Numbered from the stretch's first letter, positions 46,936 through 55,535 are shown. The stretch is 64,000 nucleotides of DNA from Caulobacter sp. 602-2 (GCF_011043625.1 NZ_JAAKGT010000001.1:682001-746000); one strand, 5' to 3'. Translations and numbers: made by a program. Notes: generated from the sequence alone by a model not told the origin.

Positions 46936-47760
46936 TCAGCCGCGGAAGAGCGACATGATCGATTGGGGCGCCTGGTTGGCGATGGACAGTGCCTGCACGC
47001 CCAGTTGCTGCTTGGTTTGCAGCGACTGCAGCTTGGCGCTTTCCTTGGCCATGTCCGCATCGACCAGGTTGCCGACACCGGCGTCGAGGCTGTCCTGCAG
47101 CTTGCCCATGAAGGTCAAGTGCATGTCCAGGCCCACCGAGTTGGTGCCGAGCGAGGCCAGCTTGTTGGTCGCGGTCTGCAGAGCCGTATCGATCGTGGCG
47201 ATCATCGTCTTCGCAGAAGCGGCCGTCGTGAAGGTCGTCGTCGTCGTCAGACCGATGCCCGTGAGGGACAGGGTCCGCGAGGTGACGGTGAACGCCGCGC
47301 CGGTTTCGTTCGCCAGGAACGCGAGCTTGGTGGTCGAACCGTCCACCACGCTGGCGCCGTTGAACTTGGCGTTGGTCACGGCCTTGGTGATCTGGTCGCG
47401 CAGCGACGTGAAGTCGGCCTGCAGCGCCTTGAAGGAAGCGGTGTTGAGCGAGGTGTCGGAAGCGGCCAGGGCCTTTTCCTTCATCTTGCCGAGCAGGTCG
47501 GTGACCGTGTCGCCGGCCGCCAACGCAACGTCGATGGTCGACTGACCGCGCTGGAGCGAGTCCTTCACGGCATTCAACGAGCTCGAGGTCGCGCTCTGCA
47601 TCTCCGCCATCGACCAGATCGCGCCGTTATCCTTGGCGTTCGAGATCTTCTTGCCGGTGTTGATGCGTTGCTGGGTGGTGGTCAGCTCCGAGTTGGTGGC
47701 GTTCAGGTTTTGCAGCGCGATCATCGCGCCGGCATTGGTGTTGATGGAGTTGGCGATCAT
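46936..47760 (-). CDS. fljL: Flagellin FljL
   Basis: A 274-residue flagellin very similar to FljK along its length ('[58 protein letters not shown]' is shared nearly word for word). It differs in the variable centre ('[27 protein letters not shown]') and the C-terminal 'QSIMSLFRG'. It forms part of the filament. It has its own sigma-54 promoter and a leader with three AAAAC-loop hairpins, the last close to the ribosome binding site. Confidence 0.9.
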   Translation of the reverse strand: MIANSINTNAGAMIALQNLNATNSELTTTQQRINTGKKISNAKDNGAIWSMAEMQSATSSSLNAVKDSLQRGQSTIDVALAAGDTVTDLLGKMKEKALAASDTSLNTASFKALQADFTSLRDQITKAVTNAKFNGASVVDGSTTKLAFLANETGAAFTVTSRTLSLTGIGLTTTTTFTTAASAKTMIATIDTALQTATNKLASLGTNSVGLDMHLTFMGKLQDSLDAGVGNLVDADMAKESAKLQSLQTKQQLGVQALSIANQAPQSIMSLFRG

Positions 47761-47768
47761 AGGAACCT

Positions 47769-47818
47769 ACCGTTTTGGTGGAGAGCCCCGGCGTTTTGCC
47801 GGTCGGGCGTTTTGCCCG
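47769..47818 (-). promoter_or_regulatory. Three AAAAC-loop hairpins in the fljL leader
   Basis: On the minus strand the leader reads CGGGC-AAAAC-GCCCG (47804-47818), CCGGC-AAAAC-GCCGG (47788-47802) and ACC-AAAAC-GGT (47769-47779). The first coincides with the predicted 5' end and the last sits by the ribosome binding site. The same loop occurs in the fljK leader. They are candidate FlbT-binding or mRNA-stability elements. Confidence 0.6.
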
Positions 47819-47829
47819 CGGGAACCATC

Positions 47830-47844
47830 GCAAGCGGCGGGCCA
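47830..47844 (-). promoter_or_regulatory. Sigma-54 promoter of fljL
   Basis: On the minus strand TGGCCCGCCGCTTGC matches TGGCAC-N5-TTGC at nine of ten positions, with correct GG-N10-GC spacing. Predicted start near 47818, giving a leader of about 58 bases. Confidence 0.85.
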
Positions 47845-47909
47845 GTTCAGGCCAAATCGCAATCCACTGAAATAAAACGGAAATTTCGAAACGTAGGCCG
47901 GAAACGAAA

Positions 47910-47940
47910 CCGCCCGACGAATGCAACATTCGCCGGGCGG
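47910..47940 (-). terminator. Intrinsic terminator of flbT-flaF
   Basis: On the minus strand: a 14-bp stem CCGCCCGGCGAATG / CATTCGTCGGGCGG (one G-T pair), three-base loop, then TTTCGTTTCC. It lies 52 bases after the flaF stop. Confidence 0.8.
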
Positions 47941-47992
47941 CAGGTTTTTCCGAAGAGGGGCGGCAATCGGCGCCGAGCTGGACCTTAGGGGA

Positions 47993-48355
47993 TCAGGCCG
48001 CTTCGGCGCGGGCGGCCAGGCCCTGCATGATCATGCGGTTGATCTCGATCAGCGGCTCGAAGTCCTCTTCCTTGCGCATGACCAGGCTCGAGTGACGACC
48101 GACCCAGATGCTCAGCGAGATGATGCTCGCGCGCAGTTCCTTGGTCATGGTGTTCTCGGGCAGGGCGCAATCGGTCGCCAGCGCCGACCAGACGCGACGA
48201 TTCCAGTCCAGCGCATGGATGCGCGTCTGGATGTCGTTCACGTCGGCCTGCGAAGCTTCCATGAGGGCGCGAGTCACCTGTCCGAACAGGCGATACTCGA
48301 CCTCGCGCGGATTCTCAGTCCTGGTCGCCGCCTGCTGGTAGGCCCGAAGAGACAT
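47993..48355 (-). CDS. flaF: Flagellar biosynthesis regulatory protein FlaF
   Basis: A 120-residue helical protein with the FlaF signature: '[33 protein letters not shown]', '[22 protein letters not shown]', '[40 protein letters not shown]'. FlaF is needed for flagellin synthesis and secretion in alphaproteobacteria and acts against FlbT. Its start lies inside flbT (41 bp overlap), so the two are coupled. Confidence 0.94.
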   Translation of the reverse strand: MSLRAYQQAATRTENPREVEYRLFGQVTRALMEASQADVNDIQTRIHALDWNRRVWSALATDCALPENTMTKELRASIISLSIWVGRHSSLVMRKEEDFEPLIEINRMIMQGLAARAEAA

Positions 48356-48740
48356 TCCCCAACCTCTCGTCTTCGTAATCGATCAACTTACGGCTCAGCA
48401 TGAGCGCCTTGTAGTACTCGCGGGCCATGACGTGCTTGGAGATCGCGATGCAATCGGCCAGGACGCCAGGGTTACGCACCACGCCCATGAACTCGGTCAG
48501 GCGCGTGGCGAACTCGTCGTAGTATTTCTCCGCGCCGCTCTCTTCCAGGTACATCATCATGACCGGGAAGTAGATGTGACGCGATGGCGTGGTCACCTGG
48601 TCGGGCTGCATGATGTCCTTTTCACGCAGCACCGAGGCCTTGTTCTGCAGGACCAGCACCCCGCGACGATCGCCGTTCTGGACGACCGCCCCGTTGAGCA
48701 CGAATTTCTCGCCGGGCTTCAGCGACAGCTTCAAAGGCAC
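48315..48740 (-). CDS. flbT: Flagellin synthesis post-transcriptional repressor FlbT
   Basis: A 141-residue protein, the known Caulobacter length, starting '[44 protein letters not shown]', followed by '[36 protein letters not shown]'. FlbT binds flagellin mRNA leaders and promotes their decay until the hook is finished. The GTG at 48740 gives the family N-terminus; the longer frame upstream does not. It overlaps flaF and is divergent from flmG. Confidence 0.93.
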   Translation of the reverse strand: MPLKLSLKPGEKFVLNGAVVQNGDRRGVLVLQNKASVLREKDIMQPDQVTTPSRHIYFPVMMMYLEESGAEKYYDEFATRLTEFMGVVRNPGVLADCIAISKHVMAREYYKALMLSRKLIDYEDERLGNVSSGLPAGGDQD

Positions 48741-48931
48741 TTCTAGCCGTTCCTTTCCATCGCTGCGCCCGTCCGCCTCGATGGCGGTTCGCCGGTATGG
48801 CGTTCGACCGGAACCTAGAGGGCAGCGGGTTAACGCCCTATTGCCGGCCACGCGACCGTAAGTCGCAGCTTAGGACACAATTAAGCATACTCGCCCAGAG
48901 GATGAAGCCACCCAATCGCCAAGGTGTACGC

Positions 48932-50725
48932 ATGTCCCGCAATCTCGGCTCCGGAATCTCGGCCGCCGCCCTCGCAACCGCCCAGGAGGCGGCCGGTCAA
49001 GGGGTCCTTCCGGGCCTGCGCGCGTCGCAACTGGGCGATTCCGCCTCGGCCGATTCGATCGCCCGCCTCAATCGCGAGGCCACCACGGTCCAGGATCCGG
49101 CCACCATCAAGCTGCTGAACAAGGCGATCATCGCCGTGCAGCGCGGCGAGTACGCCCTGGCCGAGAAGACCGCTCTGAAGGCGCTCAAGAAGAACGAGCG
49201 CGCTGGTCCGGCCTGGCACGTCCTGGCCGTGGCCCGCGAGAAGCTGGGCGACTTCGCCTCGTCGATGCACTGCTACGACGCGGCGCTGAAGCTGCTGCCC
49301 GACGAGGCCGCCGTGGCCGGCGACCTGGGCCGCCTGGCCTTCCGCATGGAAATGCCGGACATCGCCGCCAAGCTGTTCATGCACTTCCTGAACGCCAACC
49401 CCGCCAGCCTGGAAGCGACCAACAACCTGGCCTGCGCCCTGCGCGACCTGAACCAGGAATCGGCGGCGATCGACATTCTCAAGCCCGCCATCCAGGCCAA
49501 TCCCACCCAGCCGGTGCTGTGGAACACCCTTGGCACGGTGATGTGCAGCCTCGGCGAGGGCCGCACGGCCGTCACCTTCTTCGACGAGGCGCTGCGCCTG
49601 GCCCCCCTGTTCGGCAAGGGCCTGCACAACCGCGCCTTCGCCCGCCTCGACCTGGGCGACGTCGAAGGCGCGCTGGCCGACTGCGACGCCGGCATCCTGG
49701 TCGCCGATTCTTCCGAAGACCTGGCGGCCATGAGCTTCGCCCGCTCGACCATCCTGCTGGCGCTCGGTCGCGTGACCGAGGGCTGGGCCGCCTACAGCGC
49801 GCGCCTGTCGACCGAACTGGGCGGGGTCCCCAACTACCAGTTCCCGGTCAAGACCTGGAAGCCGGGCGAGGAGCTGGCCGGCAAGCGCCTGCTGGTCGTG
49901 GCCGAACAGGGCCTGGGCGACGAGGTGATGTTCGCCAACACCCTGCCCGACGTGGTCGAGGCCCTGGGCCCTGACGGCGAGCTGTCGATCCTGGTCGAGC
50001 GCCGCCTGGTGCCGCTGTTCGAGCGCAGCTACCCGCAGGCCAAGGTCGCCGTGCACCGCACCGTCTCCTATCAGGGGCACATCTATCGCGACGCCCCGTT
50101 CATCGAGGACTGGTCCAAGATCGACAACTGGGTCCCGATGGGCTCGCTGCTGGAGACCCTGCGTCCGTCGGTCGAGGCCTTCCCCAAGCGCGAACGTTTC
50201 CTCACCCCCGATCCCGAGCGCGTCGCCCACTGGAAGAAGGTGCTGGGGGACGCCCCGCCCGGACCCAAGGTCGGCCTCCTCTGGAAGAGCCTGAAGCTGA
50301 ACGCCGAGCGCGCCCGCCTGTTCTCGCCGTTCGAGCTGTGGGAGCCGGTGCTGAAGACCCCGGGCGTCTCGTTCATCAACCTGCAGTACGGCGACTGCGA
50401 CGAGGAGATCGCCTATGCCCGCGACCAGCTGGGCGTCGAGATCTGGACCCCGCCGGGCATCGACCTGAAGCAGGATCTCGACGACGTGGCCGCCCTCTCC
50501 TGCGCGCTGGACCTGGTGATCGGCTTCTCCAACGCCACCATCAACCTGGCCGGCGCCTGCGGCGCGCCGATCTGGATGCTGACCGGCGCGGCCTCTTGGA
50601 CGCGCCTGGGTTCCGACCATTCGCCCTGGTATCCGCAGTGCCGCTGCTTCATCGCCCCGGACTACGACGACTGGCGTCCGATCATGGCCGATGTCGCCGG
50701 CGCCCTGGCCGACTTCGCGAAGTAA
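48932..50725 (+). CDS. flmG: Flagellin O-glycosyltransferase FlmG (FlbA)
   Basis: A 597-residue modular protein. The N-terminal half (about 50-300) is TPR repeats ('IAVQRGEYALAEKTALKALKKNERAGPAWHVLAVAREKLGDFASSMHCYDAALKLLPDEA'-type units, at least five), which bind flagellins. The C-terminal half (about 315-597) is a GT-B-like glycosyltransferase ('GKRLLVVAEQGLGDEVMFAN', 'KVGLLWKS', 'VIGFSNATINLAGACGAPIWMLTG'). In Caulobacter FlmG adds a pseudaminic-acid-type sugar to all flagellins. The ATG at 48932 has AAGGTG upstream and gives the expected length; upstream in-frame starts lack support. It is divergent from flbT-flaF. Confidence 0.92.
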   Translation: MSRNLGSGISAAALATAQEAAGQGVLPGLRASQLGDSASADSIARLNREATTVQDPATIKLLNKAIIAVQRGEYALAEKTALKALKKNERAGPAWHVLAVAREKLGDFASSMHCYDAALKLLPDEAAVAGDLGRLAFRMEMPDIAAKLFMHFLNANPASLEATNNLACALRDLNQESAAIDILKPAIQANPTQPVLWNTLGTVMCSLGEGRTAVTFFDEALRLAPLFGKGLHNRAFARLDLGDVEGALADCDAGILVADSSEDLAAMSFARSTILLALGRVTEGWAAYSARLSTELGGVPNYQFPVKTWKPGEELAGKRLLVVAEQGLGDEVMFANTLPDVVEALGPDGELSILVERRLVPLFERSYPQAKVAVHRTVSYQGHIYRDAPFIEDWSKIDNWVPMGSLLETLRPSVEAFPKRERFLTPDPERVAHWKKVLGDAPPGPKVGLLWKSLKLNAERARLFSPFELWEPVLKTPGVSFINLQYGDCDEEIAYARDQLGVEIWTPPGIDLKQDLDDVAALSCALDLVIGFSNATINLAGACGAPIWMLTGAASWTRLGSDHSPWYPQCRCFIAPDYDDWRPIMADVAGALADFAK

Positions 50726-50804
50726 TCGGACAGGAACATCGGGCGCGGGGGCGGGTTTGATTCCCTGAACGGGCGGCGATCGTCGCCCCATCAGGGAGCC
50801 CGCC

Positions 50805-51191
50805 ATGCCGCCGGAAGCCGACTACGACCCGCAGGATGTCGCCGAGGTCCTGGACGAGACCAACCTGACCGAGGACGGCCAGGACATCGCCAACTTCGAC
50901 GATATCGACGACGTCTACGACGCCACCCAGGCCGAGGACGACGCCGCCGAGGACGAAGACGACGACTACGACATCATCGACGATTCCGAGCTCGACGATG
51001 TCGACGACGAGCTGGAGGGCGGCCGCGACGACGAAGGCCTGGACGTCGAACGCGAGCCCCTGGACCCGGTCGGCGGCGGCCTGTCCGACGAGGACCTGGT
51101 CTCGACCGACGACGAGGAGCCGTCCGACTACGAGTCGACCCGGCTGGCCGACGACGACATCGAGGCGCTCGGCTACGAGCGCCGCCGCTAG
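50805..51191 (+). CDS. Highly acidic hypothetical protein, 128 aa
   Basis: A 128-residue protein in which about 45 percent of residues are Asp or Glu, including a run 'AEDDAAEDEDDDYDIIDDSELDDVDDELE'-like centre (residues about 46-70), predicted mostly disordered. No signal peptide or membrane helix; the last residues 'GYERRR' are basic. Function unknown; acidic proteins like this may act as nucleic-acid mimics or chaperone-like buffers, but nothing here proves it. GGGAGCC precedes the ATG. Confidence 0.65.
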   Translation: MPPEADYDPQDVAEVLDETNLTEDGQDIANFDDIDDVYDATQAEDDAAEDEDDDYDIIDDSELDDVDDELEGGRDDEGLDVEREPLDPVGGGLSDEDLVSTDDEEPSDYESTRLADDDIEALGYERRR

Positions 51192-51307
51192 GCCTGATCC
51201 GTCAAAGCCGCGCCAGATCCGTTCTAGCCGCCCCTCGTCTGCGTCCATAGTTGCGCAGTACGCCCCCTCGCGTCAGGCTGCCAGGCGGCCCGACAAGGAG
51301 ATCACGC

Positions 51308-51466
51308 ATGTCCGACCCGAAGCCCGAAACGCCCCCCGAAACCGACGCCGACCAGCCGGAATATCTGGAAGACCAGTTGGAAGAAGGCCTGGAAGAAAGC
51401 TTCCCGGCCAGCGATCCGCCGTCCGTCGCGCGCCGCCATCGCCAGCCGCCGCAGAACCCGTCTTGA
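51308..51466 (+). CDS. Small conserved acidic protein, 52 aa
   Basis: A 52-residue protein 'MSDPKPETPPETDADQPEYL' onward, with the C-terminal motif 'EESFPASDPPSVARRHR'. The 'ESFPASDPPS' motif is widely shared by small bacterial proteins of unknown function. The strong AAGGAG ribosome binding site seven bases upstream supports translation. It stands alone between the acidic protein and the MoxR gene. Confidence 0.75.
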   Translation: MSDPKPETPPETDADQPEYLEDQLEEGLEESFPASDPPSVARRHRQPPQNPS

Positions 51467-51555
51467 TCGCGCGGCGCGGCTCTGTAGGTTAGCCCTGAAG
51501 ATTTGAACACTTGTTCGAGGCGCGCTCCATCCGGGGCCGCCGTCAGGGACACCGC

Positions 51556-52422
51556 ATGAGCTCGCGCTTCGAAGGCACCGCCGACTACGTCGCCACCGAG
51601 GATCTGAAGGTCGCCGTCAACGCGGCCGTGGCCCTGGAACGTCCCCTGCTGATCAAGGGCGAGCCGGGCACCGGCAAGACGGTGCTGGCCTACGAGGTCG
51701 CCAAGGCGATGAACGCGCCGCTGCTGACCTGGCACATCAAGTCGACGACCAAGGCCCAGCAGGGTCTCTACGAATACGACGCCGTCACCCGCCTGCGTGA
51801 CAGCCAGCTGGGCGACGAACGCGTCAAGGACGTGAAGAACTACATCAAGAAGGGCAAGCTCTGGGAGGCGTTCGAGTCGCCCGTCCGGCCCGTGCTGCTG
51901 ATCGACGAGATCGACAAGGCCGACATCGAGTTCCCCAACGACCTCCTGCAGGAGCTCGATCGGATGGAATTCTTCGTCTACGAGACCGGCGAGACCATCA
52001 AGGCCAAGGTGCGGCCGGTGATGATCATCACCTCCAACAACGAGAAGGAACTGCCGGACGCCTTCCTGCGCCGCTGCTTCTTCCACTACATCCGCTTCCC
52101 GGAAGAGCAGACGATGCAGGCCATCGTCGACGTCCACTTCCCGGGCATCAAGCAGAAGCTGGTCGCCGAGGCGCTGCGCATCTTCTACGACATGCGCAAG
52201 GTTCCCGGCCTGAAGAAGAAGCCGTCGACCTCGGAGCTTCTCGACTGGCTCAAGCTGCTGCTGGTCGAGGACATCGACGAGACCGTGCTGCGCGAGAAGG
52301 ATCCGACCAAGCTGATCCCGCCGCTGCACGGCGCCCTGCTGAAGAACGAGCAGGACGTCCACCTGTTCGAGCGCCTGGCCTTCCTGGCCCGCCGCGAAGG
52401 CAGCGCCCGCCCGGGCCAGTAG
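51556..52422 (+). CDS. MoxR-family AAA+ ATPase
   Basis: A 288-residue AAA+ protein: Walker A 'GEPGTGKT' at 35-42, Walker B 'LLIDEIDKADIEFPNDLL' near 114, sensor 1 'MIITSNNEKELPDAFLRRCFFHYIRFPEE'. These ATPases act as chaperones or remodelers, usually with a VWA protein encoded next door. No VWA gene is visible here. The ATG at 51556 is the family start ('MSSRFEGTADYVATEDLKVAVN'). Confidence 0.93.
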   Translation: MSSRFEGTADYVATEDLKVAVNAAVALERPLLIKGEPGTGKTVLAYEVAKAMNAPLLTWHIKSTTKAQQGLYEYDAVTRLRDSQLGDERVKDVKNYIKKGKLWEAFESPVRPVLLIDEIDKADIEFPNDLLQELDRMEFFVYETGETIKAKVRPVMIITSNNEKELPDAFLRRCFFHYIRFPEEQTMQAIVDVHFPGIKQKLVAEALRIFYDMRKVPGLKKKPSTSELLDWLKLLLVEDIDETVLREKDPTKLIPPLHGALLKNEQDVHLFERLAFLARREGSARPGQ

Positions 52423-52507
52423 GCCCGGCGTCCGGCTCGTCGGGGGGATTGAGCCTGGACGCGCGCTCTCCCGTCGGCCAAAGCTTGGCCTCTGTCGGGA
52501 GGCCTGC

Positions 52508-53101
52508 ATGAAGTCCCTGGTCTGGACCGTTCTTGGTCTCAGCGTGCTGGCGTCGCCGGCCCTGGCGAGAGAGGCGTGCGAGGCGCGCCCCGCGGCCGCG
52601 CGCGTCGCCCTGCCCTCGACCAGCATGTCGCGCGACATGATCACCCTGACCTCGGCGGGGCCGACGCTCTCGGAAAAGGGCCTTCAGTACAAGGCGCTGC
52701 TGAAGGCTCAGGCCAAGTGCGATCTGGAGGGCCTGGACGCCGGCGGCATGTCCTACGCCGTCTTCGAAACCGGTGAAGAATCGCCCGTCGTGGTCGTGCG
52801 CAGCGCCGCCCCCGACACGCCGATCTTCTTCGTCGCGTCCTTCATGGACCTGACCGCCCTGGTGATGCCCGCTCTCGACGGCAAGGGCGACGCGATCCCG
52901 CCCGCCACGCACCTGCTGGGCGTGGCCACCAAGACCGGCGGGACGGTCCTGCGCCTCTACGCCGGCCAGCCGGACGCGGCGATGGTGCGCGAAGACACGC
53001 AGGCGGCCCTTCAGGGACGCCTGCCTCCGCTGGCCAGCCGCAGCGGTCGCGGAAAGAACCTCAGCATCAACATCCAGCCCGACGCCTACAAGGATCAGTG
53101 A
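52508..53101 (+). CDS. Secreted hypothetical protein, 197 aa
   Basis: A 197-residue protein with a clear signal peptide 'MKSLVWTVLGLSVLASPALA' and GGGAGG eight bases before the ATG. The mature protein has two Cys ('EACEARP', 'AKCDLEG') and a strand-rich centre ('GMSYAVFETGEESPVVVVRSA', 'TPIFFVASFMDL'). No recognised domain. It may be co-transcribed with the lipoprotein that starts 92 bp later. Confidence 0.7.
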   Translation: MKSLVWTVLGLSVLASPALAREACEARPAAARVALPSTSMSRDMITLTSAGPTLSEKGLQYKALLKAQAKCDLEGLDAGGMSYAVFETGEESPVVVVRSAAPDTPIFFVASFMDLTALVMPALDGKGDAIPPATHLLGVATKTGGTVLRLYAGQPDAAMVREDTQAALQGRLPPLASRSGRGKNLSINIQPDAYKDQ

Positions 53102-53193
53102 TCTTCGCCGCGCCGGGCGCCGTTACCGCGATTTCATTGGACGCCGATCGCCGAGCCGCACACCTTCGCGCCGAACGTGAAGGATATTCCTCG

Positions 53194-54027
53194 ATGCGCC
53201 TGATCCTTGTCCTGGCCGCCGGCGCCGCCGCCCTCGCCGCCTGCTCGCCGCCGGCCTCGGTGAAGACCGAGCGGCACGAGCGCGTGACCTACAAGCGCCA
53301 GCCGCTGCGCGCCATCGAACGCCTGGACTGCCCCGAGCACCAGGGCAAGCTGACCCGCGTCAGCATCGCCCCCGACGGCAAGTCGTGCGGCTATGCGGGC
53401 GACCAGGCCGAGGTCACGCTGCGCCTGGTGGCGCTCACGGGCGACGACGCCGAGGCCGCCCTCGCCCCGATCGAGACCGACCTGAAGGCGCTGATGCCCC
53501 ACCTCAAGGCCCCGACCGCCCCCGGCGCGCCGAAGGGCAAGGAGACGGCCCATATCAAGCTGCCCGGCGTCAGCATCGACGCCCGCGACCAGGGCGCCGA
53601 CATCCGCATCGGCGACATGACCATCAACGCCGACGACGGCGAGGCCCAGGTGCGCATCACCAAGAACGTCACCAGCAAGGACGGCGAGCGCACCACCTCG
53701 ATCGAAGAGCGCAAGGATGGGGGCCGCGAGAGCCGCACGGTGCGGGTCAGCAGCTCCGACGACAAGGACGGCGAGGTCGACATCCGGGCCGACGATCACG
53801 GCGCGGTCGTGCGCCACCGCCAGAAGGAAGGCGACGGCGTGCGCGCCACGCTGGTGCTCGCCAGCGACAAGGCCCCGACCGGCTATCACCTGGCCGGCTA
53901 CGAGGCGCGCGGTCCCAAGGGCGGCCCCTTGGCCGTGGCCATCGTCAAGGCCAAGGACCGCAATTCCGAGGACGGCGACCTGTTCAAGGACATGAAAGCC
54001 CTGATCCGCCGCAACGTGGGTGGGTGA
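53194..54027 (+). CDS. Lipoprotein of unknown function, 277 aa
   Basis: A 277-residue lipoprotein, 'MRLILVLAAGAAALAAC' with lipid Cys17, start supported by GAAGGA. After a conserved N-terminal block ('RLDCPEHQGKLTRVSIAPDGKSCGYAGDQAEVTLRLVALTGDD') the middle is rich in charged, hydrophilic repeats ('DIRIGDMTINADDGEAQVRITKNV', 'DDKDGEVDIRADDHGAVVRHRQ') suggestive of a beta-solenoid or long beta-sheet. It ends with 'KALIRRNVGG'. Family not recognised. Convergent with the next gene across a composite repeat. Confidence 0.7.
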   Translation: MRLILVLAAGAAALAACSPPASVKTERHERVTYKRQPLRAIERLDCPEHQGKLTRVSIAPDGKSCGYAGDQAEVTLRLVALTGDDAEAALAPIETDLKALMPHLKAPTAPGAPKGKETAHIKLPGVSIDARDQGADIRIGDMTINADDGEAQVRITKNVTSKDGERTTSIEERKDGGRESRTVRVSSSDDKDGEVDIRADDHGAVVRHRQKEGDGVRATLVLASDKAPTGYHLAGYEARGPKGGPLAVAIVKAKDRNSEDGDLFKDMKALIRRNVGG

Positions 54028-54038
54028 AGCGCCAAAGA

Positions 54039-54167
54039 ACCTCCCCCTGTGGGGGAGGCGGCCGAAGGCCGGTGGGGGGAAGTTTTCAGCTTTCCAGGCG
54101 TTGGCCGATCTCGCGATCACGCCCCCCCACCGATCGCTTCGCGATCACCTCCCCCACAGGGGGAGGT
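54039..54167. repeat. Composite palindromic repeat, inverse copy of the parE/recN unit
   Basis: 129 bp. When reversed it aligns along both arms with 16998-17125: the GATCGCGAAGCGATC and CCGGCCTTCGGCCG hairpins, GGTGGGGGG tracts and CCTCCCCC(A/T)(C/G/T)(A/G)GGGGGAGG ends are kept, while the centre varies. It lies between convergent genes. Confidence 0.88.
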
Positions 54168-54183
54168 TCTCAGTTGGCTCCCC

Positions 54184-54555
54184 TCAGATCGGCGTGACTT
54201 CCATCACTTTGTAGGTCAGCGGGCGACCGTCCTCGTCGGTGACGGTGACGTATTCGCCGATGGCGAAGCGGTGCTGGCCCAGGCGGTGGACCGGCTCGTC
54301 GTCGATCTGGTCGTCTTCGTCATAGTCGAAGAACCAGCGCTCGCCGCGGCGGGCCAGGCGGCCGTCGGCGGGATCCTCGTCGGGGGCGAAACGGCGCACC
54401 GCGCAGTCCTTCTTCGCCTTGGCGTACTCGGCCTCGTCCAGATGACCGTCGTCCGTCAGCGGCGCGGTCAGGGCGTAGCCGCGATGATCGTCGCCGCCGG
54501 CGAATTCGGTGCCCGGATTGCGGGCCAGACGCATGACGATGCGCGATAGGGACAT
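54184..54555 (-). CDS. Conserved hypothetical protein, 123 aa
   Basis: A 123-residue soluble protein starting 'MSLSRIVMRLARNPGTEFAGGDDHRGY'. The centre 'KAKKDCAVRRFAPDEDPADGRLARRGERWFFDYDEDDQIDDEPVHRLGQHRFAIGEYVTV' suggests a small beta-rich fold, and similar short proteins occur next to stress genes in alphaproteobacteria. Function unknown. It lies 30 bp downstream of the universal stress gene on the same strand, so it is probably in that operon. Confidence 0.72.
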   Translation of the reverse strand: MSLSRIVMRLARNPGTEFAGGDDHRGYALTAPLTDDGHLDEAEYAKAKKDCAVRRFAPDEDPADGRLARRGERWFFDYDEDDQIDDEPVHRLGQHRFAIGEYVTVTDEDGRPLTYKVMEVTPI

Positions 54556-54585
54556 GGACTGCCTCCTTCTTCTTGGTTGAACGGT

Positions 54586-55398
54586 TCAGTGCGACAGGAA
54601 GAGCGACGGGCCGTCGGCGTTCAGCAGGCTGCGCGTCGTGCCGCCGAAGATGAACTCCTGCAGGCGCGGGTGACCGAAGGCGCCGGCGACCAGGAAATCG
54701 GCGCCTTCGGCCTTCGCCGCCTCCAGCAGCAGCTTGGCCGCGTCGTGCGAGCCTTCCAGCACCCGCACCTGGGCGGAGACGCCCCGGGCGGCCAGGAAAT
54801 CGACCATCCGGGCCAGTTCGAAGCTGCGCGACGAGGCCGCCGGCGCGCCGGCCACCACCACCCGCGAAGCCTTCTGCAGCAGAGGCAGGGCCGTGCGCAG
54901 GGCCCGGCTGGCCTCCTTGCCGCCGTCCCAGGCGACCAGCGCCGTACCGCCGACCTTCAAGCCCTCGCGCGCCACGACCACGGGCCGCTGCTCGTCGGCG
55001 ATCATCTGCTGGAAGGCCTCCGCCAACGGGCCCTTGCCGCGCGCGGCGGCGCTGTCGAACACGATGACGTCCGACAGGCGGCACTCCATGGCCAGGCCCG
55101 CCCACACCGGCGATTCCAGCGTCGTCACGCGCGATTTCGGATAGCCCACGGCCGCGACCATCGCCTCGACGGCGTGCGCGCCCTCGACGGCGGCTTCCTT
55201 CAGGCTCTCCAGCGCCGTGACCTGCACGCCGCCCATGAAGCCCTCGCCCATCCACGGCATCAGGTCGGCGACGTCCGCCGGGGCGTGGACGGCGGCCAGT
55301 TCGGCGTCGAAGGCGCCCGCCAGTTCGGCCGCCGCGCGCAGCACGCCTTCGTCAGGCCTGGCTCCCGCCAGCGGCGCCATGATCCTTGCCCAGCTCAT
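54586..55398 (-). CDS. Universal stress protein, tandem UspA domains
   Basis: A 270-residue protein with two Usp folds. The first ('WARIMAPLAGARPDEGVLRAAAELAGAF') has lost the ATP loop. The second ends in 'GAFGHPRLQEFIFGGTTRSLL', which fits the ATP-binding pattern G-2x-G-9x-G-S/T. Such proteins help survival under low oxygen, starvation or oxidative stress. The ATG at 55398 has GGAGG eight bases upstream. A perfect FNR/FixK-type box lies about 124 bp upstream of the start. First gene of a two-gene minus-strand operon. Confidence 0.9.
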   Translation of the reverse strand: MSWARIMAPLAGARPDEGVLRAAAELAGAFDAELAAVHAPADVADLMPWMGEGFMGGVQVTALESLKEAAVEGAHAVEAMVAAVGYPKSRVTTLESPVWAGLAMECRLSDVIVFDSAAARGKGPLAEAFQQMIADEQRPVVVAREGLKVGGTALVAWDGGKEASRALRTALPLLQKASRVVVAGAPAASSRSFELARMVDFLAARGVSAQVRVLEGSHDAAKLLLEAAKAEGADFLVAGAFGHPRLQEFIFGGTTRSLLNADGPSLFLSH

Positions 55399-55521
55399 GA
55401 TCGGTCCTCCATTTCCTTGACGCGTGACGGTCGTCGAAACCGGTATCCACTTTCGACTGTCACGCTCCTCGGTACGCATTTCCAACAAACGCATTTCCAC
55501 AGGCGTCGGGCCGGGCCATCA

Positions 55522-55535
55522 TTGATCTTCATCAA
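55522..55535. promoter_or_regulatory. FNR/FixK-type box
   Basis: TTGATCTTCATCAA is a perfect 14-bp inverted repeat matching TTGAT-N4-ATCAA, the operator of FNR/FixK regulators. Activation from -41.5 would start the universal stress transcript near 55487, leaving a leader of about 89 bases. On the other side the same offset would remove the ribosome binding site of the HD gene, so the stress gene is the likelier target. Confidence 0.75.
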
